From contig NZ_SODM01000008.1 in the NCBI RefSeq assembly GCF_004368785.1, positions 99,198-163,197 on the forward strand: 64,000 nucleotides of DNA, read 5' to 3'. The notes beneath the pieces were generated by a model. The model was given only the letters and a program-made list of their open reading frames with translations. It made no database searches and was not told the origin of the DNA. Position numbers and translations under genes: made by a program. The DNA comes from Flavobacterium sp. 270 (GTDB lineage: Bacteria; Bacteroidota; Bacteroidia; Flavobacteriales; Flavobacteriaceae). Positions 34,503 to 43,615 of this stretch are shown here, piece by piece; the first letter of the stretch is position 1, and every line of letters begins with the position of its first letter.

Positions 34503-36299
34503 TTAAGAAATTATCATTGTATGATGAAATGGCGTAAATCCAGTAATATATACATGTTCTCCGTTGGTTCGCAAACTTCCCTGATGGTAGGTATATTCTT
34601 CGCTGTCCAGATTTTCTACATTCAAATGTTCGCATTTTCCGGGGCCAAACTCAATTTTATTTTCTGCTGTAACAACTTCTCCTAAACCTGATTTTAAGAA
34701 CGAATTCTTTTTTTCATCTGTAAAAACGCCATTTATAACGCTTCCTTCTTTAAAACACATTTCTATTGTAACCTCAACATTTGGCGGACCATCAACTTTA
34801 AAATCTAAACTCAGTGATCCGTTGTTTTCTGTGATTTCTATTGTGGTAACCTGCTTTTTTACATTGCTTTTTTTGCGCGAATCAAAATCCATTTTGTTCC
34901 AGAATCTTCCGTCTGGCGATGGCGATAATTTATAGTCTCCATTAGATTTACGAAATTCTTCTGCAAGCGGTTGGTAATAATCGGCTTCTTTGGTTTCTTT
35001 CAGAATGTATTTATTTCCCTGTTTTACAATGCCTTCACTGCTAAAATAACCCATTCTAAAAAATGAAGTTGATAATCGCATGTATTTTAAAATGGCATCG
35101 CCTTTTCTATAGGTTAAAAAATTTGGGTTGGATGATCTTCCCGAAACGATCATTACAGGCTGGTCGTTTCCGCCAAATAATGTCATTGAAACTTTCCCTT
35201 TTCTGATTCTTGCAAGATTAGAAACTGCAAAAAACTTTTCGAAATCATTTGTCACATTCCCATCAGCCGGAACTTGTTTTTGGAGTTCTGGATTTTCCAT
35301 AAAAAATCCTAACGAATTGGAGAGAATACTACTCGTAAATTCAGGCAGTTTTTCTATCGTATTTACCATGTAAACAAACATCGGATTTTTGGTTTTAATC
35401 GCCATATATCTGTATTGCAGGTAAAAATTTGACACGTTTAGATTCATAAACTGATCCTGTCTTTTTGAATCTACGGTTACTAAATCGCCGTTGGGTTCTG
35501 TATAATAAAAATAGGTTGTCAGGTTTTTGTTTACAATTTCTAATAATTCTGGTCGCTTTAATAATCTTGACATTGTAATTAATGCTTTGTCGATTACCGC
35601 TGAGTATATGCCACTTCTTTCTAAAAAGTGTCCGTCTTCATTAAGATCAATTCCTTCTGCTATCCATTCGTCAATTCTTTCTACATATCTCACATTTGGA
35701 TAAAGCGAATTAATACTCGCCAGCGCTGCACAAATTACCCATCTGTGATTGGGAGTATGCACACCGCCTGTAACCATTGCTTCGCCGGCGTTTAGAATAA
35801 ACTTTTTTAGTTTGTCTTTTAGTACGGTTAAATTTTGCTGTTTACTGCTGTTTAAAATTTCTGTCGCAGGACAAATTGATTCCAAAATAAAAGCGGTATC
35901 TGGCGGCGATTGTCTGTTACCTCCTGCATCCAGCGTTCCGTCTTCGTACTGTTCTTTGAGCATGATATCGATCTGCTCATTTATTTTGTCTGCGAGAACA
36001 TTCGATTTATAATATTCTGATCCAGAATTGCATAACGAAGCGCTCATAATAAATATAGTGCCAGCAATACCACGGAAATTGGCATCTCTTATATTGGGAT
36101 CTTTTGGCGCTTTATTTAATATGCTTTTGACTTTTAAATCATTGTTTAAAATGAGTTTTTTCATTAATTGAATATCTTCTTTAGCTTCAATAGTATTAGA
36201 AAAAAAATCATTTGCAAAAATGGAATTGCTTACTAAAACTCCTCCTAACGATAAACTACTTAATCTGATAAATTCTCCACGGCTGATTTGATTTTTCAT
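34503..36299 (-). CDS. Putative exported polysaccharide lyase (alpha-toroid plus beta-sandwich)
   Basis: The 598-residue protein begins with a Tat/Sec-like leader (MKNQISRGEFIRLSSLSLGG); it has only RGEF, not a strict twin-arginine. Residues about 60-320 look like an incomplete alpha/alpha toroid (GGVHTPNHRWVICAALASI; ERSGIYSAVIDKALITMSRL; EPNGDLVTVDSKRQDQFMN), followed by an all-beta part (about 330-598). This is the plan of PL8, PL12, PL15 and PL21 uronate lyases and of heparinase II/III-like proteins. I cannot place it in a numbered family. Its neighbours (DUF4861, GH92, HTCS) and the GH105 gene that would process unsaturated products support a lyase. Confidence 0.5.
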   Translation of the reverse strand: MKNQISRGEFIRLSSLSLGGVLVSNSIFANDFFSNTIEAKEDIQLMKKLILNNDLKVKSILNKAPKDPNIRDANFRGIAGTIFIMSASLCNSGSEYYKSNVLADKINEQIDIMLKEQYEDGTLDAGGNRQSPPDTAFILESICPATEILNSSKQQNLTVLKDKLKKFILNAGEAMVTGGVHTPNHRWVICAALASINSLYPNVRYVERIDEWIAEGIDLNEDGHFLERSGIYSAVIDKALITMSRLLKRPELLEIVNKNLTTYFYYTEPNGDLVTVDSKRQDQFMNLNVSNFYLQYRYMAIKTKNPMFVYMVNTIEKLPEFTSSILSNSLGFFMENPELQKQVPADGNVTNDFEKFFAVSNLARIRKGKVSMTLFGGNDQPVMIVSGRSSNPNFLTYRKGDAILKYMRLSTSFFRMGYFSSEGIVKQGNKYILKETKEADYYQPLAEEFRKSNGDYKLSPSPDGRFWNKMDFDSRKKSNVKKQVTTIEITENNGSLSLDFKVDGPPNVEVTIEMCFKEGSVINGVFTDEKKNSFLKSGLGEVVTAENKIEFGPGKCEHLNVENLDSEEYTYHQGSLRTNGEHVYITGFTPFHHTMIIS

Positions 36300-36344
36300 A
36301 TTATTTTAGGATTTTAATTTTAATAATAGTTTTAGTTTCAATGG

Positions 36345-36377
36345 AGACCTAACAGGTTTTAAAAACCTGTTAGGTCT
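36345..36377. repeat. Perfect 16-bp palindromic repeat (CCTAACAGGTTTT family)
   Basis: AGACCTAACAGGTTTT (36345-36360) and AAAACCTGTTAGGTCT (36362-36377) flank a single A. It lies just after the stop of the 185-residue gene and before the lyase gene. The same motif is at 49314-49346 and 50407-50439. It could act as a transcript-end hairpin. Confidence 0.6.
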
Positions 36378-36383
36378 AAATAA

Positions 36384-36941
36384 TCAATTATCTACTTTTA
36401 CTAAAGTCCAATTAATCCCTAATGGATTTTTAGTCACTTTGCAGATTAAAGGAAATTCTGGATTTTTTACAATCCACATTTCGGTTTGGTCAATTTGGGC
36501 ACTTACGTGAAAAGCTTCCACAGTTTTTCCGTCTATCACAACTTTATCTTCGCTTTTACTTAAAACATAAGTTGTATTGTTATAAACAAATTGGCTGTTT
36601 TTTAGTAAATCCTGATACGCAGATTTTGAAATCATAAAGAAAGTTTCATTCGATTTCAATTTTAAAACAGGCGCATATTCCCCTTGATTATAACTTAATG
36701 CATTTCCGTTTTTTAAGGCTTCTGGCATTGTTACAATCGTACTTTTTACACCTCTGGTATCTAAATCTAATTTTAGCGTATCGCCGGCAATTTTAGCTGT
36801 AAGCGATAAAGTTCTGGTTTGCCCGTGAAGCTTACAGACATAATTTAGTACTGTATTGTTTTTTATTTTAGGAATAAATTCTTGCGCTGAAACGGTTTGA
36901 AACAACCCGCATAAAAAGAAGGTTAAAAATATATTTTTCAT
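36384..36941 (-). CDS. Exported protein of unknown function (185 aa)
   Basis: The protein has a signal peptide (MKNIFLTFFLCGLFQTVSAQ), then a beta-rich domain with paired motifs TLSLTAKIAGDTLKLDL and VVIDGKTVEAFHVSA. The pattern suggests a lipocalin-like or DUF3108-like beta-barrel, but I do not recognise it. It has a single cysteine pair at most (C41 and a late PLICKV). It starts 6 nt after the GH92 stop, so the two are co-transcribed and presumably export together. It may be a chaperone-like or binding partner of the GH92 enzyme. Confidence 0.5.
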   Translation of the reverse strand: MKNIFLTFFLCGLFQTVSAQEFIPKIKNNTVLNYVCKLHGQTRTLSLTAKIAGDTLKLDLDTRGVKSTIVTMPEALKNGNALSYNQGEYAPVLKLKSNETFFMISKSAYQDLLKNSQFVYNNTTYVLSKSEDKVVIDGKTVEAFHVSAQIDQTEMWIVKNPEFPLICKVTKNPLGINWTLVKVDN

Positions 36942-36947
36942 CTGTTC

Positions 36948-39218
36948 TTATTTTGTTGGTGGTAAAATTGTCGTTCCCCAAGTAGATGGTTTCGAATCCA
37001 TTTCGTAAATCAATTCGCCGCCTTTGGCGATATCATCATGTAAAATCCATGCTTTGTTGTACGGTTTCCCGTTTAATAAAGCCGATTTTATGTATTTGTT
37101 TTTATCACTCATTTTCTTAGTGGTGATCTTAAATACTTTTCCTTCTGCTAATTGTAAAGTGGTTTCTTTGATTAACGGCGTATTCAATAAATAATACGGC
37201 TGTCCGGCATTTGGATATAATCCCATCATGTGGAAAGCTAACCAAGAAGACATTGCTCCAGAATCGTCATTGCCCGGTAAACCTTCGTGCGAAGTATTAA
37301 AATTATTGGTAATAATTTCTCTGATTCTGTCACTGCTTAAATACGGTTTTCCGATCCAATGATAAAGACAAGGCGTTAGAAACGAAGGTTCGTTCGCAAC
37401 GTTGTACAATTTGGTATCAAAAAAAGTATCTAATCTGTTTTTGAAAGCCGTTTCTCCACCTGATTTTTTTACCAATTCCGGAACATCATGCGGAATACTT
37501 AATGAATATTCCCAGGAATTGCCTTCGTAGAAAAATACGCACCAATGGCAGACATACCACGGAGATTCTATAATTACAGGCGTATATTTAAAAGTGGGTT
37601 TCTGAATTTTTGATTCGCCAAAAACTACATCGTCCAGCCAATTTCCAGAGGCATCTTTTGGCATAATAAATCCTGTCGATCCTGTATTGGTATAATCAGA
37701 ACGCCAAAGATTTTGCCAGTTGTCGGCTTGCTTGATGTATTGATTGTATAAGTCTGTTTTGTTGAGTCCTTTGGCTACTGTGGCAATATTATAATCGTTG
37801 TACGAATAATCTATGGTGCGGTTTCCTGCGCGGTCTGTTCCATAAGGAACGTAACCTAAACGCAGATAATCCAACAGCCCGCCTCTTCCTTCTTTCTCTT
37901 CATTTCCTCCTGGCGGAACTGTGGCATCTTTAAGCATGGCTTGCAGTGCCAGCTCGTAATCTATTCCTTTTATCTTTTTTACAAAAGCATCGGCCAGAAC
38001 AACTTCGGCATTAGATCCACCTTGTGTACGGCCGTTGTCGTTCCCGCTTCTTCCTTCCGGCAGATAACCTTCTCTTTTGTAAATATTAAGCATCCCGTTG
38101 ACAATATCAACCTGACGTTTTGTATCTATTAATGTGATTAATGGACTTGAACTTCTAAACGTATCCCAAATACAATAGAAATCATCGTAATATGGTTCGT
38201 TGTTTGTCCATAATGGGTTTTCTCCTGTTCTATCAACAGGCATAATCATGGTGTGATATAAACCGGTGTAGAACATTTTTTTATAATCGTTTGATGTATC
38301 TGGCGAAAGTTGCACTCTGCTTAATAATTGTTCCCATTTGTTTTCTAAGGAAACTAAAACGGCATTAAAATCCCAATTTGGAATTTCTACTTCAATATTG
38401 TTTTTTGCTTTTAATTCGCTTAAAAATGAAATCCCAATCTTAACGTTTAATTCTTCTTTTCCTCCATTTCCAAAAGAAAGCAATGCTGCTGTTTTTTTTC
38501 CTGAATCAAATTGTGATGCTTGATTGTTGTAAAATTTTCCGTCTTTGTACGTGACATATTTTGCAATTGGCTGATCGAAAACTGCATAAAAATAAACGGT
38601 ATAAGCGCGACCATTATTCCAACCTCCTCTTATTCTGCTGTATCCTCTAACTTCTTTGTCTGAAACAATTTCTATTTGAGATCCTACAAACTGCTGTGCT
38701 TCTCTTCCGTCTGGAATTGCTTCTTCACCAAGAAAAAAACCGGCATCAATTTTTAGTTCTTTTGATTTGTTTTTTGGATAGGTTATGCGATAAAACGAAA
38801 CTTTTTCGGCTGTTGTGATTTCGGTTTTAATTTGATTTTCTTTGAAAATGGTTTCATAATATCCCAGCTTTACATTTTCTTCGGCTCTGTATGAAGTTTG
38901 ATCCACTTTGTCTAAAGCTCCGGAAAATGGCATAATAGAAATATTACCATATTTTGGACCTCCGCCTGTACCGCTTACGTGTACCTGACTGAATCCGGTT
39001 ACTTCTTTTGGCAACGGCAACCAGCCGCTGTTTGGACTCACTGTACAATCTGGACTTGGTTTTACCATTCCGTATGGGCAAGACGGGCCTATAAATACTC
39101 TGCCTACGCCTTCGGAACCAATCATTGGGTCTACGTAGTTGTAAACTTTTTGCTGGGCATTATTTGTAATGGTAAATAACGATATTCCTAAGAGTATAAT
39201 TTTGCTGTATTTTTTCAT
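36948..39218 (-). CDS. GH92 alpha-mannosidase, exported
   Basis: The 756-residue enzyme has a signal peptide (NNAQ, about 22) and the two-domain GH92 layout: N-terminal beta-sandwich (about 25-270) and (alpha/alpha)6 barrel. Family signatures are intact: DPMIGSEGVGRVFIGPSCPYGM, VFFYEGNSWEYSLSIPHD with the candidate general-acid glutamate, and GNDDSGAMSSWLAFHMMGLYP with calcium/catalytic aspartates. GH92 are calcium-dependent inverting exo-alpha-mannosidases. It is followed after 6 nt by the unknown 185-residue gene. The adjacent second GH92 is more divergent, so this one is the likelier classical exo-mannosidase. Confidence 0.92.
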   Translation of the reverse strand: MKKYSKIILLGISLFTITNNAQQKVYNYVDPMIGSEGVGRVFIGPSCPYGMVKPSPDCTVSPNSGWLPLPKEVTGFSQVHVSGTGGGPKYGNISIMPFSGALDKVDQTSYRAEENVKLGYYETIFKENQIKTEITTAEKVSFYRITYPKNKSKELKIDAGFFLGEEAIPDGREAQQFVGSQIEIVSDKEVRGYSRIRGGWNNGRAYTVYFYAVFDQPIAKYVTYKDGKFYNNQASQFDSGKKTAALLSFGNGGKEELNVKIGISFLSELKAKNNIEVEIPNWDFNAVLVSLENKWEQLLSRVQLSPDTSNDYKKMFYTGLYHTMIMPVDRTGENPLWTNNEPYYDDFYCIWDTFRSSSPLITLIDTKRQVDIVNGMLNIYKREGYLPEGRSGNDNGRTQGGSNAEVVLADAFVKKIKGIDYELALQAMLKDATVPPGGNEEKEGRGGLLDYLRLGYVPYGTDRAGNRTIDYSYNDYNIATVAKGLNKTDLYNQYIKQADNWQNLWRSDYTNTGSTGFIMPKDASGNWLDDVVFGESKIQKPTFKYTPVIIESPWYVCHWCVFFYEGNSWEYSLSIPHDVPELVKKSGGETAFKNRLDTFFDTKLYNVANEPSFLTPCLYHWIGKPYLSSDRIREIITNNFNTSHEGLPGNDDSGAMSSWLAFHMMGLYPNAGQPYYLLNTPLIKETTLQLAEGKVFKITTKKMSDKNKYIKSALLNGKPYNKAWILHDDIAKGGELIYEMDSKPSTWGTTILPPTK

Positions 39219-39230
39219 TGCTTATTTTTT

Positions 39231-39419
39231 TGCCACAGATTATAATTCTGCATGTTTTTTGGGTCACAGATTTTACGAATTAAACGGATTTTCACTGATC
39301 TTTTTTATTGGTGCCGCATATATTTTTGCCACAGATTAAAAGGATTTTTTATAATTATTAAAAGAGAAAAAGATTAAAATAATCAGTGGAAATCCGTTTA
39401 ATCTGTGAAATCTGTGGCC
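39231..39419. repeat. Paired GCCACAGATT / AATCTGTGAAATCTGTGGC repeats
   Basis: The gap between the two GH92 genes carries a GCCACAGATTA block (twice) and an ATTAAACGGATTTTCACTGATC block, facing ATCAGTGGAAATCCGTTTAATC and TCTGTGAAATCTGTGGCC near 39382-39419. The same family is at 56297-56345. It is noncoding. Confidence 0.55.
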
Positions 39420-39423
39420 AAAA

Positions 39424-41727
39424 TTACTTACTCGACATTTCTAGAATTAATTCTCCTCCGCCTGTAATTTCTTTTTGAGAGATATTGAAATCTTTTACTG
39501 GAGTATTGTTGAATTTTATTTCTTTTATATAAATATTATCTGAACTATTATTATCGGCTTTGATGATCAACTTTTTGCCTGTGTAATATTTTGGGTTCAG
39601 CTCAATTTCTATTTTATTGAATATCGGACTTGATATTTGGTAAACTGGATTTTCTTCTGTTCCTCCATTCATTTGAAATAAACCAATTTTAAGTAAAACG
39701 TTTAGACTTCCCATTAATCCTTGATCTTCATCGCCGTTGTAACCTGTTGTTGGCGATAATCCGCTGAAGGTTTCTTTTACTACGTTTCTTGTCCAATATT
39801 GTGTAAGATCTGGTCTTCCTAATAAAGTAAAAATATTAGAAGTTTCCATAGAAGGCTGATTTCCGAAGTTTATCGGAATTCTGCTAAACTCTGGGTGCAG
39901 TTCTGCGTCGTGAGATGTACCAGAAGTGTAATTTAATTTTTTAGCGGCTTCAAATTGAGTGTTTAATTTTTCGACTGCTTTTTCTTTTCCTCCCATTAAT
40001 TCCGCCAAACCATTTATATCATGCGGTACAAACCAAGTAGATTGCGCTCCGTTTGATTCTATAAATCCGTTTTCGTATTGGTAAGGATCAAAATCTTCTT
40101 TCCAGATTCCTGATGCATTTTTTGGGCGCATCCATCCTGTTGTTTTATCAAATACATTTTTATAATTATTGGATCTATTGATGAAATAATTATAATCTTC
40201 CAGATGATTTAATTTTTTAGCCAATTGTGCCAAAGTCCAATCTTGGTAGGCATATTCTAAGGTTTGGCTGGCACCGTCCTGATGACTTCCGAAATCGCCT
40301 TCTGGAAGCGGGTACGGAACATATCCTTTTTCTAAATAATATTTTAATCCTCCGCCAATGTCTGTGTTATGCTCATAACCCGCTTTTCCCATAATGCCGT
40401 TGAGCATATGGTTTTCTTTTAGCGCTTTGTAAATTCCTTCTAAATCTTCGGTTATAATTCCTTTTTGAATGGCACTTACAATAAATGGTGTTGTTGATGC
40501 TCCTGTCATGACATAGGTATCATTACCGCCGGATGGACCACGCGGAATCATTCCTCCATCTTTATAATACTGCATTAACGAGTTTACAAATTCATCCATA
40601 ATTTCAGGATAAACAAGTCCCCAAAGTGTGTTTATTGTCCATTGTGCGCCCCAAAAAGCATCCGAATTATAATGGTTAAATTTTGGCTTTCCTTTTATAT
40701 CTAATGGTAATTGTCCTATTCTAAATTTTTCTCGTGTGTTGTCTGGATAAGCGCCATTAGCATCACTGATCATTTTTCTTCCTTGTAATGCATGCCAAAG
40801 ATCAGTGTAAAATCTTCTTTGGTCTGTTTCTGATCCACCTTGAACTTTTATTCTTCCAAGAAGATTATCCCATTCGTTTTTTGAAGCTGTAACTGTTTTT
40901 TCAAAATCCCAATTTGGTAATTCTGTATCAATATTAATTGCAGCATTTTCTATTGAAGTATAAGAAATACCAACTTTCATTAATATTTCTTTTTCTTTTT
41001 TATCAAAATTTACCAAATAATTTCCTGTCGCATTATCGCGTTCTATATTGGTTACAGGAACATTTGTTTTGATTTTAAAAAATACGGTCAATGGTTTCGG
41101 ACGTCTGAAATTGGTACTTAAAACTAATGATCCCGAAAGTTCGTAATCGTTGTTTTTTTCTAATTTCCCTTCTGTGTTTTCACACGGTCCTAAAATTGTG
41201 TTTAGATTAAAAAGTACTGCTTTTTCTGCATCAGCTGGAAAGGTATATTTATGAAATCCTACTCTTTGTGTGCTGGTTAATTCTGCTGTTATATTATATC
41301 TTTCTAGTTTTAATGAATGATATCCCGGTGTTATTTTTTCTGTCTGATGACTGAATTTTGAATAGAAATCTGTAAAAATTTTGTCTTTGTTTTCTTTTGA
41401 AATAGTTACGGGCATTACAGAGACTCCTGACATCTGCCATTCGTGTATGTGGCTGAATCCTTTTACGGTGTCTTTAGAATATTTGTAGCCTCCTCCCCAA
41501 TCGCCGTTGATTTCGGTATCGGGATTTAAATTTACCATTCCAAACGGACGGCTTGCTGAGGAAAAGAAAAACCATCTTGAATTTTCGGTGTCCAGCAAAG
41601 GATATACTTTATCTACAACTGATTTGTTCTGAAATGAAGTATTTTTTTCGGCTTTGCATGACACTAAAAAAATAAGAAGTGTACTTATTCCTAAACGTCC
41701 TATTTTATAAATTTTATCTAGTTTCAT
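39424..41727 (-). CDS. Divergent GH92-family lipoprotein
   Basis: The 767-residue protein has a lipoprotein signal (STLLIFLVSC, Cys about 24), then GH92 domains: NPDTEINGDWGGGYKYSKDTVKGFSHIHEWQMSG, PSGGNDTYVMTG, and FIESNGAQSTWFVPHD with the acid glutamate. The usual GNDDxGxMSxW is GDEDQGLMGSLNVL, so the aspartates are kept in altered spacing and the tryptophan is lost. This marks a separate GH92 subfamily, possibly with different linkage or aglycone preference. It lies between SusD1 and the other GH92. The enzyme is probably surface-exposed. Confidence 0.85.
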   Translation of the reverse strand: MKLDKIYKIGRLGISTLLIFLVSCKAEKNTSFQNKSVVDKVYPLLDTENSRWFFFSSASRPFGMVNLNPDTEINGDWGGGYKYSKDTVKGFSHIHEWQMSGVSVMPVTISKENKDKIFTDFYSKFSHQTEKITPGYHSLKLERYNITAELTSTQRVGFHKYTFPADAEKAVLFNLNTILGPCENTEGKLEKNNDYELSGSLVLSTNFRRPKPLTVFFKIKTNVPVTNIERDNATGNYLVNFDKKEKEILMKVGISYTSIENAAINIDTELPNWDFEKTVTASKNEWDNLLGRIKVQGGSETDQRRFYTDLWHALQGRKMISDANGAYPDNTREKFRIGQLPLDIKGKPKFNHYNSDAFWGAQWTINTLWGLVYPEIMDEFVNSLMQYYKDGGMIPRGPSGGNDTYVMTGASTTPFIVSAIQKGIITEDLEGIYKALKENHMLNGIMGKAGYEHNTDIGGGLKYYLEKGYVPYPLPEGDFGSHQDGASQTLEYAYQDWTLAQLAKKLNHLEDYNYFINRSNNYKNVFDKTTGWMRPKNASGIWKEDFDPYQYENGFIESNGAQSTWFVPHDINGLAELMGGKEKAVEKLNTQFEAAKKLNYTSGTSHDAELHPEFSRIPINFGNQPSMETSNIFTLLGRPDLTQYWTRNVVKETFSGLSPTTGYNGDEDQGLMGSLNVLLKIGLFQMNGGTEENPVYQISSPIFNKIEIELNPKYYTGKKLIIKADNNSSDNIYIKEIKFNNTPVKDFNISQKEITGGGELILEMSSK

Positions 41728-41905
41728 TTATTCTATTTATAATGGCGGGGCTGCCTATTGGTATGCTGCTGTTTTATTCAATCTATACTTCTAAAAGTAT
41801 TTACTGAAAACTTATCAAATGTTTTTCTTTCGCTTTAAGCGAAAAAAAGCTGTATGCTAAAATGAAAATGTGAGGTTTTCTAAATCTTGAAATTCTTATT
41901 TTAAT

Positions 41906-41942
41906 AAAAAAAGGAGAAGAAATTAATCTTCTTCTCCTTTTC
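41906..41942 (-). terminator. Rho-independent terminator of the SusCD1 transcript
   Basis: On the minus strand the stem AAAAGGAGAAGAAG / CTTCTTCTCCTTTT (imperfect at the base) with an ATTAAT-type loop is followed by TTTTTTTATT. It lies 42 nt after the SusD stop codon (41984), so downstream GH92 genes probably have their own promoters or arise from partial read-through. Confidence 0.75.
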
Positions 41943-41983
41943 AAAAAACCAAAATCAAATTGTAAATGCTAACTAAATATTTT

Positions 41984-43597
41984 CTAATATCCTGTAGTCT
42001 GAACCAATGCAGGATTTAAAACTAAAGCGTTTGTTGGAACTGGGAAAACTCTGCGATAAGTTTCAGAATTTGTTTTGTAACCCCATTTTCCTTCATATTT
42101 TCCAAATCTTATCATATCGTTTCTGTGCCAAGCTTCTTGTGCAAATTCACGGCTTCTTTCTTTATAAAGATCTTCCAGCGTTACGCTGCTCCATGCTGCA
42201 GAAGTTGTACGGTTAGAACGAACCATATTTACTAATGCAATTGGTGTTTGTCCTAAAGTTACTCCACCGCCTCTAAGGATTGCTTCTGCTTTCATCAAAA
42301 GAACATCTGAATAACGTAAAAATGGTACGTCATTATTTTGATTACGGCTTGTAGAAGTTGCATCTGGATAGAATTTAATATTTCTATACCCCATGTTCCA
42401 AGCAATTTCATCATTACCTAAGTCAAACAAAGTAACACTTTGACGAAGGATAATATCTGGTGTTAAGTTTACTTGGTATGTGTAAGCTGCACTTCCGTCT
42501 GCTCCTGTATAAAACTGATCGTATCCTTTTTTGGTTGTAGTAACTGTTACGGGAGTTACACCGTCATTCATAAACTGTAAACCTGTTAACCATTGTTTGT
42601 TACGAATATCGTTTGCATCATTAAATAAAGCATAAAATTCTGGTATAGTACTTCTAGGTGCACTTGGTGTAAAAGAAAGACCAAATTTTGCTCTTTCAGA
42701 ACGCGGTACATCATAACGTGAATGATACATTTGACCGTTGAAACCAACAGTTGTAGCAGTAGGATCGTAAGGAACGGCAAAGATGAACTCTTTCATCTGT
42801 GGTCCATTATTTGGATAAAACATCTGCAAATAAGTTGCTCTTGGCTCAATATTGTATAAGTTTGAGCTGATTACCTGATCGCAGGCTGCAATTGCGTCAT
42901 CATAACGCGGTGTTCCTGTATATACTTCTGCATTTAAATACAATTTAGCAAGCAAAGCATTGGCTGTCTGCTTGTTTGGTCTTCCGTAAGTAGCAACTCC
43001 AGAAGCTGCATTTAAATTAGGAATTGCTTTTTTTAATTCTTTTTCAATAAAATTAAAAACCTCTTTTCTACTTGTTTTAACATGTGCCGTAAAATCTCCG
43101 TAAACGGTATCTAACGGAACATCTCCATAACTGTCCATCATCATAAAATAAGAAATGGCGCGCATGGTTTTAAGTTCAGAAATCAATGTTTTTTTCTCTG
43201 CACCTTCCGGCATTGCTGTATTCAAAATAGAAACGGCCTGATTACTGGTTCCAATTACTTTAGAAGTCCAGTCCCAAAGACTTCCGATAATACCATTATC
43301 TGGTGTCCAGTCGTGGTAATGCATGGCGATGTAGTTTCTGTTATCAAACCAGTTACCTCCTCTTGCAGGCATGATAGATTCGTCTGTAGATAATGATTGT
43401 GACCACCACCATGCAAATGAAAATTCACCACGGAAAGCTGCATAAACTGGCCCAGCTGTCTGAATGTATTGTGTTGAATTTTGAGGGAAAACTTCTGGTG
43501 TAAGCTGTGTTGTAATTGGCACATCCAGATCTTCGCAAGAGTACAATAAACCAACCATAAGTACTGGAAGCCCTATATATTTTAATATCTTTTTCAT
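41984..43597 (-). CDS. SusD/RagB-family surface glycan-binding lipoprotein (SusCD1)
   Basis: The 537-residue lipoprotein has a signal ending LLYSC (Cys21), followed by the acidic EDLD export signal typical of surface lipoproteins. It shows RagB/SusD features: TPR-like helices at about 100-250 (NALLAKLYLNAEVYTG) and a C-terminal lid (LRYSDVLLMKAEAILRGGG; FAQEAWHRNDMIRFG; ALVLNPALVQTTGY). It forms a lid on the SusC transporter and binds the incoming oligosaccharide. It starts 18 nt after the SusC stop. Binding residues cannot be assigned from the sequence. Confidence 0.92.
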   Translation of the reverse strand: MKKILKYIGLPVLMVGLLYSCEDLDVPITTQLTPEVFPQNSTQYIQTAGPVYAAFRGEFSFAWWWSQSLSTDESIMPARGGNWFDNRNYIAMHYHDWTPDNGIIGSLWDWTSKVIGTSNQAVSILNTAMPEGAEKKTLISELKTMRAISYFMMMDSYGDVPLDTVYGDFTAHVKTSRKEVFNFIEKELKKAIPNLNAASGVATYGRPNKQTANALLAKLYLNAEVYTGTPRYDDAIAACDQVISSNLYNIEPRATYLQMFYPNNGPQMKEFIFAVPYDPTATTVGFNGQMYHSRYDVPRSERAKFGLSFTPSAPRSTIPEFYALFNDANDIRNKQWLTGLQFMNDGVTPVTVTTTKKGYDQFYTGADGSAAYTYQVNLTPDIILRQSVTLFDLGNDEIAWNMGYRNIKFYPDATSTSRNQNNDVPFLRYSDVLLMKAEAILRGGGVTLGQTPIALVNMVRSNRTTSAAWSSVTLEDLYKERSREFAQEAWHRNDMIRFGKYEGKWGYKTNSETYRRVFPVPTNALVLNPALVQTTGY

Positions 43598-43615
43598 AAT
43601 GTTACAATTTAATTT

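Noticed and set aside
34503..34562. Twin-arginine export signal in the putative lyase
   Set aside because: The N-terminus (35,000-region gene start at 36299) has RGEF rather than a strict RR pair, so Tat export is not claimed.
41984..42003. ATATCCTGTAGT similarity to the SusC2 operator element
   Set aside because: It lies in the coding end of SusD1 and matches only one half of the element. Chance similarity is likely.
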